Source: Platerodrilus igneus
Taxonomy: Eukaryota > Arthropoda > Insecta > Coleoptera > Lycidae
NCBI GenBank assembly: GCA_036346225.1
Contig: JARFIW010001215.1
Coordinates: 4,850,501 to 4,914,500, forward strand
Direction of reading: 5' to 3'
DNA: 64,000 nt
Numbering within the stretch: position 1 is the first letter of the stretch; each line of letters opens with the position of its first letter. This document shows positions 1 through 11,689 of this stretch, piece by piece. The notes beneath the pieces were generated by a model. That model was given only the letters and a program-made list of their open reading frames with translations. It made no database searches and was not told the origin of the DNA. Position numbers and translations under genes: made by a program.

Positions 1-93
1 TTCTAATTATCTCCCATATTTATCCTATACCTAGCTTTATTTTCTATAAACACTTACTTCTACTCTTTTATATACACCTATTCTATCCCTATC

Positions 94-1197
94 CTACTTA
101 AATCTAACTCTCTTCTTGACCCTCCACGTCTTTCTTCTTACCATCCTAATACTCTTCATCCCTATCTCTCCCCCTTCTATATCTATACTTAACATCCCTA
201 TTATCTCACATACAATAAATTTATCATCCCTATTATCCTGACTCTTAAATATTACTTCTTCTTCAGTCCCTACACTTGTCTGTTTCTTATTCATTATCAT
301 TTCCTTTTCTGCCGACAAACCAAACGATACTACTTTAAAATTCTTGATTTTTCTCTCTACAGAAAATCCTATGTACCTTCTAGAATTCTTGTGTAATGGA
401 ATCCGCCAGAATGAATTCCTTAAATCTACTTTATTAAAAACAAACTTGCCACTTAATCTCGTCAAAAGCGTGTCCATGGATGGTGGACAATGGAATTGCG
501 GTTTGGTCCGTTGATTAATTTTTCGTGCATCCAAACATAAACGAATGCTATCATCCTTTTTCTTAACTACCACCAAGGGATTTATGAAATGAGTGTTTGA
601 TACCTCTATTATGCCATCTTCCAACATTTTATTTAATTCTGCCTTCACCTGCTCCCGATATGCTGCTGTTGCTTCTACCCCCACTAATTCTGCATGTTTT
701 TGTACTAAAGCTTGAACCTCTACTCTCCTATCCTCTGGACATCTTATCGTGTTGATCTGTTTAACTTCATCATCCTCTACCTCTACTACATTAATACTCA
801 ACCCCGTGTCATCCTCTGTGACTTCATAACTGCCCTTCCATGGCACTACCCTATCCTTAATCCTTATTACCTTCTGTTCCATATCTATCAAAACCCCTAA
901 CTTCATCATACAGTCAACACCTAAAATGCTCTGAAACTTCAGTCCAGGTACAATTACAAACTCCTGTTCACAGCTTAAACCTCCTATATCTATCCTAAGC
1001 ACCACAACACTATTTACTACAGCAAACTTCTTTTTATTTGGAGCTACTAAATGGCTACGCTTTATAGGCATAATTCTATCACAAACCTTATCCCTAATTT
1101 TGCTGACGAATTCCTCCGATATTAAACTCGCCTCTGCCCCTGTATCAAGTAATACTTCTACATTATTCTCAAAAATTTCTATATTAATAATTGGCAA
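94..1197 (-). pseudogene. Retroviral-type aspartic protease plus truncated reverse transcriptase, copy A
   Basis: A 367-codon frame. Residues 16-26 carry the protease signature LLDTGAEASLI, and an ILGVD motif lies near residue 91, typical of retropepsins. Residues about 186-300 match the Ty3/gypsy RT fingers and palm: GIIEVS, NPLVVVKKKDDSIRLC, DARKIN, a VDL motif (first catalytic Asp) and VVSFGLSAE. Immediately after FGLSAE the reading turns into a Lys/Glu-rich tail without the YxDD motif, RNase H or integrase, marking a large internal deletion. Copy B has the same breakpoint, so the deletion predates the tandem arrangement. Confidence 0.75.
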
Positions 1198-1329
1198 ACA
1201 TAATTTTTTCTACAGTTTCTGGCTCTACTTCTTCCTCAATTTTGAAAAATTCACGTGGATGTTCATATACATTTACACTGAAATCTAGTGGTCTGTCGCG
1301 TTCTAAAAATCCTGTCCAGGTCTGTTTTC

Positions 1330-1749
1330 CCTACATAAGTCCGTCACTTCAGTCATTTTTACATTAATCTCTTCTTCACAAAAATGCGTGCCGGACCTTA
1401 AATGTCCCATTTCCTGTCGAAGACCTGTAATATCCCGCTCATTTTATCTACCCTATTTTCAACTTCCCCAGTTTCACGGTAAGACTATTTTTAAATTCTG
1501 TAAATTCTCTCGTCGATTTTCTATTTTATTCCCTAATTCCTGATTTAATTGGTCAAATTTCTTATTCGATTCTTCCCTCATCCTCTCTAACATTCTCAAT
1601 ATCATCTCGTTTCCTTGATCCCCTGATTCCGTCCTCGACTGATCTCTACTGCCTCCAGCTTCTTCCATTTTAGAATTTTTCTCACACAATGCACTATCGT
1701 CACTTCCAATTTCCACTCCTTGACTCCTTAACCACTCTTTTCTCTGCAT
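1330..1749 (-). pseudogene. Remnant gag N-terminal region, copy A
   Basis: Begins with ATG at 1749 and encodes a hydrophilic, Glu/Lys-rich stretch with a heptad-like run (residues about 45-75) that suggests a coiled coil. Copy A loses frame after residue 91; the equivalent in copy B stays open for 150 codons. There is no capsid-like core and no zinc knuckle before the protease starts about 130 bases later, so most of gag is missing. It is called gag from its position between primer-site cluster and protease, not from a recognised domain. Confidence 0.45.
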
Positions 1750-1856
1750 ACGTTCTAATCACTCTCACACACTCTAAAATACTCTTAAATTTATACACAC
1801 AAAAAACTCTCTCTCAGATCGCCAGTTTCCTGGAATAGTTAAACACTATCTGAATT

Positions 1857-2016
1857 CGAGCCTCACGTTGTGGTCGCCATATAATGCTGTGAATCCACCA
1901 AAATCCGGGTACTCCGCTCGAATCGAGCTCCACGTTGGGCGCCAAATTTATGTAATGCTCCTTTGAATGCGGGAACTGGCCCTTTAAAACATTCGAGCCC
2001 CACAGATTGGGCGTCA
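1857..2016 (-). promoter_or_regulatory. Cluster of three primer-binding-site-like motifs (copy A)
   Basis: On the minus strand three related motifs follow one another every 70-75 bases: 1995-2016 (starting TGACGCCC), 1925-1944 (starting TGGCGCCCAACGTGG) and 1857-1879 (starting TGGCGACC). Each runs into a GGCTCGA-like end and is preceded by a similar GGATTCACAGC-type segment. The middle one fits the TGGCGCCC-type primer-binding site best. A retroelement normally needs only one such site. The same trio occurs in copy B at 6375-6546. Confidence 0.6.
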
Positions 2017-4084
2017 TATTTGCTGTGAATCCTATAAAAGCCTCGCCAGTTATCTTAACTGTGTTGGTCCATTGACTTTCTTCTGTTAATCGCCTCGGCT
2101 GCTCCTAGATAACTTTCATCCTCATTAAAAAAACAAACACATTCCTACCACAAACATCAACGTTAACTCTATTTACATCAATATTCACAATACATTAAAA
2201 TTTCAAAATTAAAACTCAGCATAAATTTCAGTTTTAAAGAATTTCAAGATTAATTTTCTTATCATTTTAATGTGCATCCAGAATTAAAGTCCTTGTAGGA
2301 TGCCTAATAATTAATATAACAATATATGCAGACCGAGTCTGAGTACAAAGGAGCATCTACCACCCCTTTACGTTAATTAACCAGGTTCGTCTAATTGAGC
2401 TCAAAGACATACCCAAATTTTCATCATAATCCAGAACATCAATACTAAATACCCTTTCTACTTAAACAAGCGAATTTCACGTTAAAATTAAAATTTTATG
2501 GTTAGTACAATTTCACTAATGTCCATTTAAAGCAAATCAATTATAAAGTTATTCAACACACACAAAAATATCAAAGTTCAAACAAAATAGTATAATTTAC
2601 CTGAAGTTTACTGCACTCGTAGCTTCAATGTACATCGTCCCTATTGTTAATTACACCATTCCAACTGGGTTATATTTACAGCTTCTGATTCTCAACGCTT
2701 TAAAAATTTTCTCCATCACCATTTATTTAAAGTTGTTTCTGGGCTTTTCCGGAACTCATCTGTGTATATCTGATTCTTGTTTTGTGGATCCAGACACATT
2801 TATTAACCATTTAATCATTAACACCTCCGAAAAATAGCAAAGAAGTTCATACTTCTTTCACCAATATACGCCAAAACTGCCTACTTTTGGTGTATTCATT
2901 TGTCGTTGTAAATTTTATTAATTGGTACAGTGATACTAAATTTTATTACCTTGTATCTAAATGCACTCAAGTACATTCATGTTAGCACGTAAATAACAAA
3001 CTGTTTAAATCACCAAAATATACGAGCAAACTTTAAATTATTCTATCAAACTAAAATGCACTGTTCAACGTATTGAATCAAGTTGCGGATGTAAGAGAGC
3101 TTGTTCATATTCACCTGGGTATATATAGAAGTTAGCCTGTCTGTCGGTCGAGTCCCCAAAATGGACAATTCTAAAGAATTTCGCTTGCTATGTTCCCATT
3201 CCGTAGCTCGCGCGTCGGTTTTTACGAATTTTGTACTCGCCCCAGTTAAATCTCAGAAATTTCAACACGGCAGCAACGTCTGGAAATAACTAATTGACTT
3301 TTATACAGAAATCGTTGTTTCTACCTCTGATATTTGCATCCTATTTTCAACCAATTGTGACCCTCGTGACGTTGCTTAAATCACGCCTTTTACTATATGT
3401 GTCTCGGTCTTGTGCATATTATCTGTCTCTATCTAACCTGTTCTTATTGATGCAAATTGATATTCTTTATTATCGATTATTTTAGTCCATGTGGAGTGTG
3501 AAATATCCCACCTTTAGCATTTCTCGTAACTATTATGCGATGGTTTCTCCAAGATTCTCTGAACCATTAATTATCTGCAAAATTTACGCCGAATGAGCTT
3601 TTTAAACTACGCAGGTGTTCACACACTATTAATTCTCAGAGCCTTATTTCGTGGTGTTTTAATCTTGGATTTTCACAGGCTTTTATGCTTATTATTAATA
3701 ATGGTTTAATTAACTCCAATTAAAATTGACTTCTATCCTTTCATTTTTAGCGAATACAAATTAAATATTAATTATTATGTGTACACTTTGTTTAATACCG
3801 GTTACTTAAAATAGGGTTAATTAATATAAATTTTGCACGTAATTTCCATTTGTTTCTTTCCTCGGAGTAATTAAATTACACGCAGAGCTTTTTACTACTG
3901 TTTCTTTTGATATAAAGCGTCTTGTACATGATTTAAATCTCTTATTTTTACTGAAACGAATGACTTTTTATGCTTTACGGTTTTTTAATAAAGCGTATTA
4001 TCTAATAAAATTCCTTATACACGGTGATTAAAATTGTTTGATGTGATTATTTAATTTTCTACCCTGGTCTAAATATGAGTATTT
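2017..4084 (-). repeat. Long LTR, copy A
   Basis: This segment matches 6547-8617 almost base for base. Its high-coordinate edge is where the two copies diverge: copy A continues into CCCCCC (a polypurine tract on the minus strand), copy B into a (TA)n tract. Its low-coordinate edge lies at the first primer-binding-site-like motif (1995-2016). The implied length is about 2.07 kb, long for a gypsy-type LTR. The ends are not the usual TG/CA, so the boundary is inferred from homology alone. No convincing gene lies inside; the short ORFs on either strand are conserved only because the repeat is. Confidence 0.65.
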
Positions 4085-4515
4085 CCCCCCTATTTGAATA
4101 CAAATAATCCCACTTATTTGAATGCAAATATAAAGCATTTAGACAAAAAAAAATTATAAAAAAAATTGCCTATCTTTCTCTATCCTTATCTATCTAACTT
4201 ACCTACTTTGTCTCCAATCAAAAAAAAATATTTACACCTATCCTATATCCCTATCCTATTCCTGACTCTCACCTAATTTTATAAACTGAAATTATCCCTA
4301 ACTTCATCCTACTTATCCATCTAATCCTATATACCTATCCTATTCCTAACTTTTAACTAATCTTCACTATACTTTACTTCATCCTACCTAATCCTATATA
4401 CCTATCCTATTCCTAACTTTATTCCTAACTCTCCACTAATCTTATATGAAATATCTATACTTAACCTATCTTATTTTCTTCCTACATTTACTCTTTATTC
4501 TCATCCTAAACCTAT
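4085..4515 (-). promoter_or_regulatory. Polypurine tract and purine-rich 3' internal region
   Basis: 4085-4090 is C6 on the plus strand, so the minus strand reads AATAGGGGGG immediately before the LTR start at 4084, a good plus-strand-primer polypurine tract. Upstream of it (about 4150-4720) the minus strand is strongly purine-rich and made of degenerate units near 75-80 bases, with ATATAGGATTAG-type cores at about 4240-4450. No open frame of note. Confidence 0.55.
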
Positions 4516-4674
4516 TTCTAATTATCTCCCATATTTATCCTATACCTAGCTTTATTTTCTATAAACACTTACTTCTACTCTTTATATACACCTATTCTAT
4601 CCCTATCCTACTTAAATCTAACTCTTTCTTGACCCTCCACGTCTTTCTTCTTACCATCCTAATACTCTTCATCC

Positions 4675-5705
4675 CTATCTCTCCCCTTCTATATCTATAC
4701 TTAACATCCCTATTATCTCACATACAATAAATTTATCATCCCTATTATCCTGACTCTTAAATATTACTTCTTCTTCAGTCCCTACACTTGTCTGTTTCTT
4801 ATTCATTATCATTTCCTTTTCTGCCGACAAACCAAACGATACTACTTTAAAATTCTTGATTTTTCTCTCTACAGAAAATCCTATGTACCTTCTAGAATTC
4901 TTGTGTAATGGAATCCACCAGAATGAATTCCTTAAATCTACTTTATTAAAAACAAACTTGCCACTTAATCTCGTCAAAAGCGTGTCCATGGATGGTGGAC
5001 AATGGAATTGCGGTTTGGTCCGTTGATTAATTTTTCGTGCATCCAAACATAAACGAATGCTATCATCCTTTTTCTTAACTACCACCAAGGGATTTATGAA
5101 ATGAGTGTTTGATACCTCTATTATGCCATCTTCCAACATTTTATTTAATTCTGCCTTCACCTGCTCGATATGCTGCTGTTGCTTCTACCCCACTAATTCT
5201 GCATGTTTTTGTACTAAAGCTTGAACCTCTACTCTCCTATCCTCTGGACATCTTATCGTGTTGATCTGTTTAACTTCATCATCCTCTACCTCTACTACAT
5301 TAATACTCAACCCCGTGTCATCCTCTGTGACTTCATAACTGCCCTTCCATGGCACTACCCTATCCTTAATCCTTATTACCTTCTGTTCCATATCTATCAA
5401 AACCCTAACTTCATCATACAGTCAACACCTAAAATGCTCTGAAACTTCAGTCCAGGTACAATTACAAACTCCTGTTCACAGCTTAAACCTCCTATATCTA
5501 TCCTAAGCACCACAACACTATTTACTACAGCAAACTTCTTTTTATTTGGAGCTACTAAATGGCTACGCTTTATAGGCATAATTCTATCACAAACCTTATC
5601 CCTAATTTTGCTGACGAATTCCTCCGATATTAAACTCGCCTCTGCCCCTGTATCAAGTAATACTTCTACATTATTCTCAAAAATTTCTATATTAATAATT
5701 GGCAA
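4675..5705 (-). pseudogene. Aspartic protease plus truncated reverse transcriptase, copy B
   Basis: Second copy of the protease-RT segment, broken into three frames (5705-5397, 5400-5185, 5160-4675) by one-base differences near 5400 and a two-base loss near 5166, at runs that are intact in copy A. Protease signature LLDTGAEASLI and the RT motifs up to FGLSAE are present, followed by the same Lys/Glu-rich tail. The polymerase YxDD motif, RNase H and integrase are absent. Confidence 0.72.
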
Positions 5706-5810
5706 ACATAATTTTTTCTACAGTTTCTGGCTCTACTTCTTCCTCAATTTTGAAAAATTCACGTGGATGTTCATATACATTTACACTGAAATCTAGTGGT
5801 CTGTCGCGTT

Positions 5811-6263
5811 CTAAAAATCCTGTCCAGGTCTGTTTTCCCTACATAAGTCCGTCACTTCAGTCATTTTTACATTAATCTCTTCTTCACAAAAAATGCGTAC
5901 TTCGGACCTTAAATGTCCCATTTCCTGTCGAAGACCTGTAATATCCCGCTCATTTTTATCTACCCTATTTTCAACTTCCCCCAGTTTCACGGTAAGACTA
6001 TTTTTAAATTCTGTAAATTCTCTCGTCGATTTTTCTATTTTATTCCCTAATTCCTGATTTAATTGGTCAAATTTCTTATTCGATTCTTCCCTCATCCTCT
6101 CTAACATTCTCAATATCATCTCGTTTCCTTGATCCCCTGATTCCGTCCTCGACTGATCTCTACTGCCTCCAGCTTCTTCCATTTTAGAATTTTTCTCACA
6201 CAATGCACTATCGTCACTTCCAATTTCCACTCCTTGACTCCTTAACCACTCTTTTCTCTGCAT
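5811..6263 (-). pseudogene. Remnant gag N-terminal region, copy B
   Basis: 150 codons from ATG at 6263. Same protein as in copy A but with an uninterrupted frame through a predicted coiled coil (roughly residues 45-105). The differences from copy A are mostly one-base losses in homopolymers. No nucleic-acid-binding knuckle is visible. The frame ends just before a segment that leads out of frame into the protease at 5705. Confidence 0.45.
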
Positions 6264-6374
6264 ACGTTCTAATCACTCTCACACACTCTAAAATACTCTT
6301 AAATTTATACACACACAAAAACTCTCTCTCTCAGATCGCCAGTTTCCTGGAATAGTTAAACACTATCTGGAATT

Positions 6375-6546
6375 CGAGCCCTCACGTTGTGGTCGCCATA
6401 TAATGCTGTGAATCCACCAAAATCCGGGTACTCCGCTTTTCGAATCGAGCTCCACGTTGGGCGCCAAATTTGCTATGTAATGCTCCTTTGAATGCGGGAA
6501 CTGGCCCTTTAAAAAAAAAACATTCGAGCCCCACAGATTGGGCGTC
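6375..6546 (-). promoter_or_regulatory. Cluster of three primer-binding-site-like motifs (copy B)
   Basis: Equivalent of the 1857-2016 trio: motifs at 6525-6546, 6447-6466 and 6375-6398. The best tRNA-primer match, TGGCGCCCAACGTGG on the minus strand, is at 6447-6466. Confidence 0.6.
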
Positions 6547-8612
6547 ATATTTGCTGTGAATCCTATAAAAAGCCTCGCCAGTTATCTTAACTGTGTTGGT
6601 CCATTGACTTTCTTCTGTTAATCGCCTCGGCTGCTCCCCTAGATAACTTTCATCCTCATTCATAAAAAAAAAACAAACACATTCCTACCACAAACATCAA
6701 CGTTAACTCTATTTACATCAATATTCACAATACATTAAAATTTCAAAATTAAAACTCAGCATAAATTTCAGTTTTAAAAAGAATTTCAAGATTAATTTTC
6801 TTATCATTTTAATGTGCATCCAGAATTAAAGTCCTTGTAGGATGCCTAATAATTAATATAACAATATATGCAGACCGGAGTCTGAGTACAAAGGGAGCAT
6901 CTACCACCCTTTACGTTAATTAACCAGGTTCGTTAATTGAGCTCAAAGACATACCCAAATTTTCATCATAATCCAGAACATCAATACTAAATACCCCTTT
7001 CTACTTAAACAAGCGAATTTCACGTTAAAATTAAAATTTTATGGTTAGTACAATTTCACTAATGTCCATTTAAAGCAAATCAATTATAAAGTTATTCAAC
7101 ACACACAAAAATATCAAAGTTCAAACAAAATAGTATAATTTACCTGAAGTTTACTGCACTCGTAGCTTCAATGTACATCGTCCCTATTGTTAATTACACC
7201 ATTCCAACTGGGTTATATTTACAGCTTCTGATTCTCAACGCTTTAAAAATTTTCTCCATCACCATTTATTTAAAGTTGTTTCTGGGCTTTTCCGGAACTC
7301 ATCTGTGTATATCTGATTCTTGTTTTGTGGATCCAGACACATTTATTAACCATTTAATCATTAACACCTCCGAAAAATAGCAAAGAAGTTCATACTTCTT
7401 TCACCAATATACGAAACTGCCTACTTTTGGTGTATTCATTTGTCGTTGTAAATTTTATTAATTGGTACAGTGATACTAAATTTTATTACCTTGTATCTAA
7501 ATGCACTCAAGTACATTCATGTTAGCACGTAAATAACAAACTGTTTAAATCACCAAAATATACGAGCAAACTTTAAATTATTCTATCAAACTAAAATGCA
7601 CTGTTCAACGTATTGAATCAAGTCGCGGATGTAAGAGAGCTTGTTCATATTCACCTGGGTATATATAAGTTAGCCTGTCTGTCGGTCGAGTCCCCAAAAT
7701 GGACAATTCTAAAGAATTTCGCTTGCTATGTTCCCATTCCGTAGCTCGCGCGTCGGTTTTACGAATTTTGTACTGCCCCAGTTAAATCTCAGAAATTTCA
7801 ACACGAGCAACGTCTGGAAATAACTAATTGACTTTTATACAGAAATCGTTGTTTCTACCTCTGATATTTGCATCCTATTTTCAACCAATTGTGACCCTCG
7901 TGACGTTGCTTAAATCACGCCTTTTACTATATGTGTCTCGGTCTTGTGCATATTATCTGTCTCTATCTAACCTGTTCTTATTGATGCAAATTGATATTCT
8001 TTATTATCGATTATTTTAGTTCATGTGGAGTGTGAAATATCCCACCTTTAGCATTTCTCGTAACTATTATGCGATGGTTTCTCCAAGATTCTCTGAACCA
8101 TTAATTATCTGCAAAATTTACGCCGAATGAGCTTTTTAAACTACGCAGGTGTTCACACACTATTAATTCTCAGAGCCTTATTTCGTGGTGTTTTAATCTT
8201 GGATTTTCACAGGCTTTTATGCTTATTATTAATAATGGTTTAATTAACTCCAATTAAAATTGACTTCTATCCTTTCATTTTAGCGAATACAAATTAAATA
8301 TTAATTATTATGTGTACACTTTGTTTAATACCGGTTACTTAAAATAGGGTTAATTAATATAAATTTTGCACGTAATTTCCATTTGTTTCTTTCCTCGGAG
8401 TAATTAAATTACACGCAGAGCTTTTTACTACTGTTTCTTTTGATATAAAGCGTCTTGTACATGATTTAAATCTCTTATTTTTACTGAAACGAATGACTTT
8501 TTATGCTTTACGGTTTTTTAATAAAGCGTATTATCTAATAAAATTCCTTATACACAGTGATTAAAATTGTTTGATGTGATTATTTAATTTTTTACCCTGG
8601 TCTAAATATGAG

Positions 8613-8617
<5 letters not shown>
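6547..8617 (-). repeat. Long LTR, copy B (5' LTR of the right-hand unit)
   Basis: Second copy of the long LTR, about 2.07 kb. It differs from copy A mainly by one- to few-base indels, plus a few substitutions. It ends in a (TA)n tract at 8617, so its external flank is visible, but the tract hides any target-site duplication. Confidence 0.65.

Positions 8618-8649
<32 letters not shown>
8617..8649. repeat. (TA)n microsatellite
   Basis: Sixteen uninterrupted TA units directly abutting the external LTR edge. Confidence 0.95.
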
Positions 8650-8653
<4 letters not shown>

Positions 8654-8800
8654 GATGCCAATAAAATTTATGAAATGCCCGACGTTGGATGTTAATAAAA
8701 TTTGCTGTGGATCGATAGGATTCTATTTGATCCCCAGGTTTGGCGTCGATAAAAGATGCTGAGAATCATCCAGGGTCGTGGACCTAGTAATAGATGCTAT
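8650..8800 (-). repeat. Decayed LTR-end / primer-site-like repeats
   Basis: Three degenerate units of about 35-60 bases share GTTGGATGCCAATAAAATTT-like cores. On the minus strand they read AAATTTTATTGGCATCCAACGTCGGGC-like, that is, an LTR-type end followed by a TGGCxxCCAACGT primer-site-like motif. They resemble the motif trios at 1857 and 6375 but lie outside the flanking LTR, so they may be the leader of an older related element. Confidence 0.4.
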
Positions 8801-11689
8801 GATAAATGTTTCAAATTTCCCGTTGTCCAATTTTTTTTGCTAGCTCTCTCTGATTAATAAAACCACCGTAATCATGCTTAGGATTTATAATAATACGAAA
8901 TATCTTCTTACAATCTTTCAAATACAAATTAATACATCCACAACAGCTTTCTCTTGCAAACAATATATTAAATATAACATGGATGAAAATAACTTCCTCT
9001 CAACACATCTTAAATACTATGCGAGTTTCACTTTAAAACTAGGATGATCACTCGCTTATTCTAAACAAATCTTAATCTCGTGATTATCATTCATAAACAA
9101 TCCCATAATTAGATCTTCATTTATATGTACAAAATTTACCTTAATAAGTCATGTAATTTAAAATCCTCCCCCTACAAACCATATTAAAATTATAAATATG
9201 GTTCCGGGTCATCTGACTTTTAAGATCAAATTAAATTCCAAACATAAATTTTTACTTAGAGTTTATAAGCCTTAAATGAAGTTTAAACAAAACACAGCTA
9301 ACAACACTGCAGTCAAATTAGATGGAAAAGAGTAAAAACCTTAGAAGTGCAGTTTAAATAATACCATCTGTATCACAGAATGACATATTCGTTACGTGTT
9401 GTAACAAAACAAAAAAGGTGAAATAGACTTTGACCTATTGATGTGTCCTAACACTTTCTTCCAACTTAACAGAAGATTGTCCAATTTACTTAGTCCAAAT
9501 AAGATGATGACCTGTACCAATTATACAGCACTGAAAATATGGCATTTCATAAAGATGTAAGTACTTTAACAATCCTTCAAAGTCAAATTAAGAAAACACG
9601 TGTCTGCATTGTAAACGATTTTAATACCGGATATGAAATTAAATTGGATGCTGCTTTAATATTACTTTAATGTGCTGTTGAAAGAAACAAGAATTAAGTG
9701 TGAATATATTTTAGCAATACAAACCATTGTCAATTAAGAGCAGTCGGTGAGATGCTTTTACGACCCTGCCAACACTTCTGCAATAGCTATTCTAAAGTTG
9801 CAGGTTGCCAGATGATCCATTTTGTTTTCTTAAAGGACAAACTTGGCTTCTATTTGATAAGTGAACCCGTTGCACGAGTTGATGCAGATAATTAGTTCTA
9901 GCGGCGTTTTGTTAAACAATCTACACTAATTTGTAAATGTCTATGATAGATGATTGCACTACATCATCAAATGATATACAACATACGAATGTAGATGTTT
10001 GTTTACATTATAACTAATTGAATTATTTAAATAAACATAATAGAAATATTAAGGGTGTTCTAAATGACAACTAAATTGTCATTTGGGTGTTGTAACGTCT
10101 CCTTTTAATTCAAATTAAAAGTAAATACAATAAGGACATGTGGCCCGACCACATGGCACCGCACGGCAATGTGGTGCTTATGATTTATAGTCACCGTCAA
10201 TAAATATGCCGAGGCATCGTCAGATTGGAATAGCCCGCCATCTTTTTTATCAAAACATGAGGGTTTTACCGCTTAATTAAATAACTAATCAAAATTCTAT
10301 TCAGGAAGTTTAGTAAATTATGTTAGTTAATAGTAATAAATATTTTGATAAATTTATTGTCAGTATGTTTAAGTAGGTCAAGTTTAAACTTACTTTGTAA
10401 ATAAGGAAGTAATAGTAGGATATTATGTAGGAAACTGGACCTTAACACATCAATAAGGGTGCTTTCGAAAGGAAATTGATAGGTTAAGAGTACCCCGAAG
10501 TTCTTTATGGACACTTTAAAGCTCCAGAAAGCATAACAAAGAACCGAAAATTGATAAATACCAGCGTGTATTCAGTTTAGAGATTATAATTTTTGAGTCT
10601 CAGATAGGGTAGAGAGAAACCATTCACTAATCGTAGATTACTAGAATATTAGAAAAAAAGCTTTTATCTCGAGGGGAGCCTCGAGTAAATACAAAGTGTG
10701 GTTAATATTTCGTTGATCGCATCGAGAGCGGTTCATTTCCATTTTTAAGTGATTTATCATTCCAAGTGTAACTGATTAAATAAATTGTGGTCCAGATGAA
10801 CTGATTTCACTAAATTAGATTGGAGAGCGGGTACGGATTGTAAAACATCCAGGTGCCCCGGCCTTTTCACTTTCACTGTACGAAAGTGAAGGTATTTATA
10901 AACTTAACTAAATACTGTTAGCCCGACAAAGCAACCCTGCAGTGCGACCTTTAGCAGGTAGTTGTTGGTATAGCCACTATATACATTATTAGAATAAAAA
11001 GTGAAAGTGTTTCGTGAGAGAGCAATAAACTACCCAAATACCGCGAGTATATTACAAGCAACGGCGCCACACGTCAACCAGGACGCTGACCTAGGCTCTG
11101 GAATTTGCACCTGATCGTATACGCAACGCTGGTAGTGAAAAGCGGCGCATGTAATGTAAGTAATTTTAATGTTAAATTGACCGTTAAGGCGATTTATGAC
11201 ATACTTGTCTGTAGTATACAAAATAACTAGGTTAAGAGTATTTAGTTAGGGAATTAGGTCTGCATAGAAATAGATCCGTGGTGTATTTTGTTTTTACATC
11301 CGAGTAAAGAAGTTGCTTGTAAAGACTTATTTTTTATTTAAATAAGGTTGAATACAGGTAGGTAAAAGCTTGTAAGTGGCTCACGAACAAGTACTGGAAG
11401 TCAGGGTAAAGCTTTTTAAAAATTGAAATTCTGAAAAATTTATGGTGTTAGACGTATTCCCTACCGTGTTTAATAAGGGATAATGATTACCTTTTAGAAA
11501 TACTCTGTTGCAGGATTGTTATAAAGAAAGAGTACAAATAGGCTCAAGAGCTTATTTTTATATTGAAACTGTAGGTACCCATTTTAGGTGTTTTATTTGT
11601 CACCAATACAAATAAAACAAACCAATATTAAACTAAGGGAGACATTACAGTGTGTAGTATTTATGAAATGAATTCCTGATTTTCCTTTG
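8801..11689. other. Gene-free AT-rich DNA
   Basis: I see no coding sequence here. Two perfect short hairpins stand out: 10668-10685 (7 bp stem CTCGAGG, loop GGAG) and 10866-10890 (9 bp stem TTCACTTTC, loop of 7). A stretch near 10090-10240 containing ACATGTGGCCCGACCACATG looks LTR-like, but I could not find its ends. Confidence 0.6.

Larger units (their letters stand above)
1..8617 (-). mobile_element. Tandem pair of internally deleted Ty3/gypsy-like LTR elements
   Basis: Bases 1-4084 recur nearly identically at 4516-8617, with an offset drifting between about 4508 and 4543. Read on the minus strand the order is LTR (8617-6547), primer-site cluster, short gag, protease, truncated RT, purine-rich tail, LTR (4084-2017), then the same internal region again, cut by the window edge. 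This is the LTR-internal-LTR-internal arrangement produced by LTR-LTR recombination or by adjacent insertion of the same deletion derivative. Both copies share the same breakpoint inside RT and lack the polymerase active site, RNase H and integrase, so the unit is non-autonomous. A collapsed or duplicated assembly cannot be excluded. Confidence 0.8.

Noticed and set aside
2628..3485. Short frames repeated at 7171-8019 as possible conserved genes
   Set aside because: They lie inside the duplicated LTR, have no recognisable motif, and are conserved only because the repeat is.
10090..10240. Another solo LTR beginning TGTAACGTCTCC
   Set aside because: It looks LTR-like, but no matching end or target duplication was found.
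11670..11689. Splice acceptor before the RT fragment (pyrimidine-rich, ending TTCCAG)
   Set aside because: The following RT is a truncated relic and no upstream exon could be found; probably chance.
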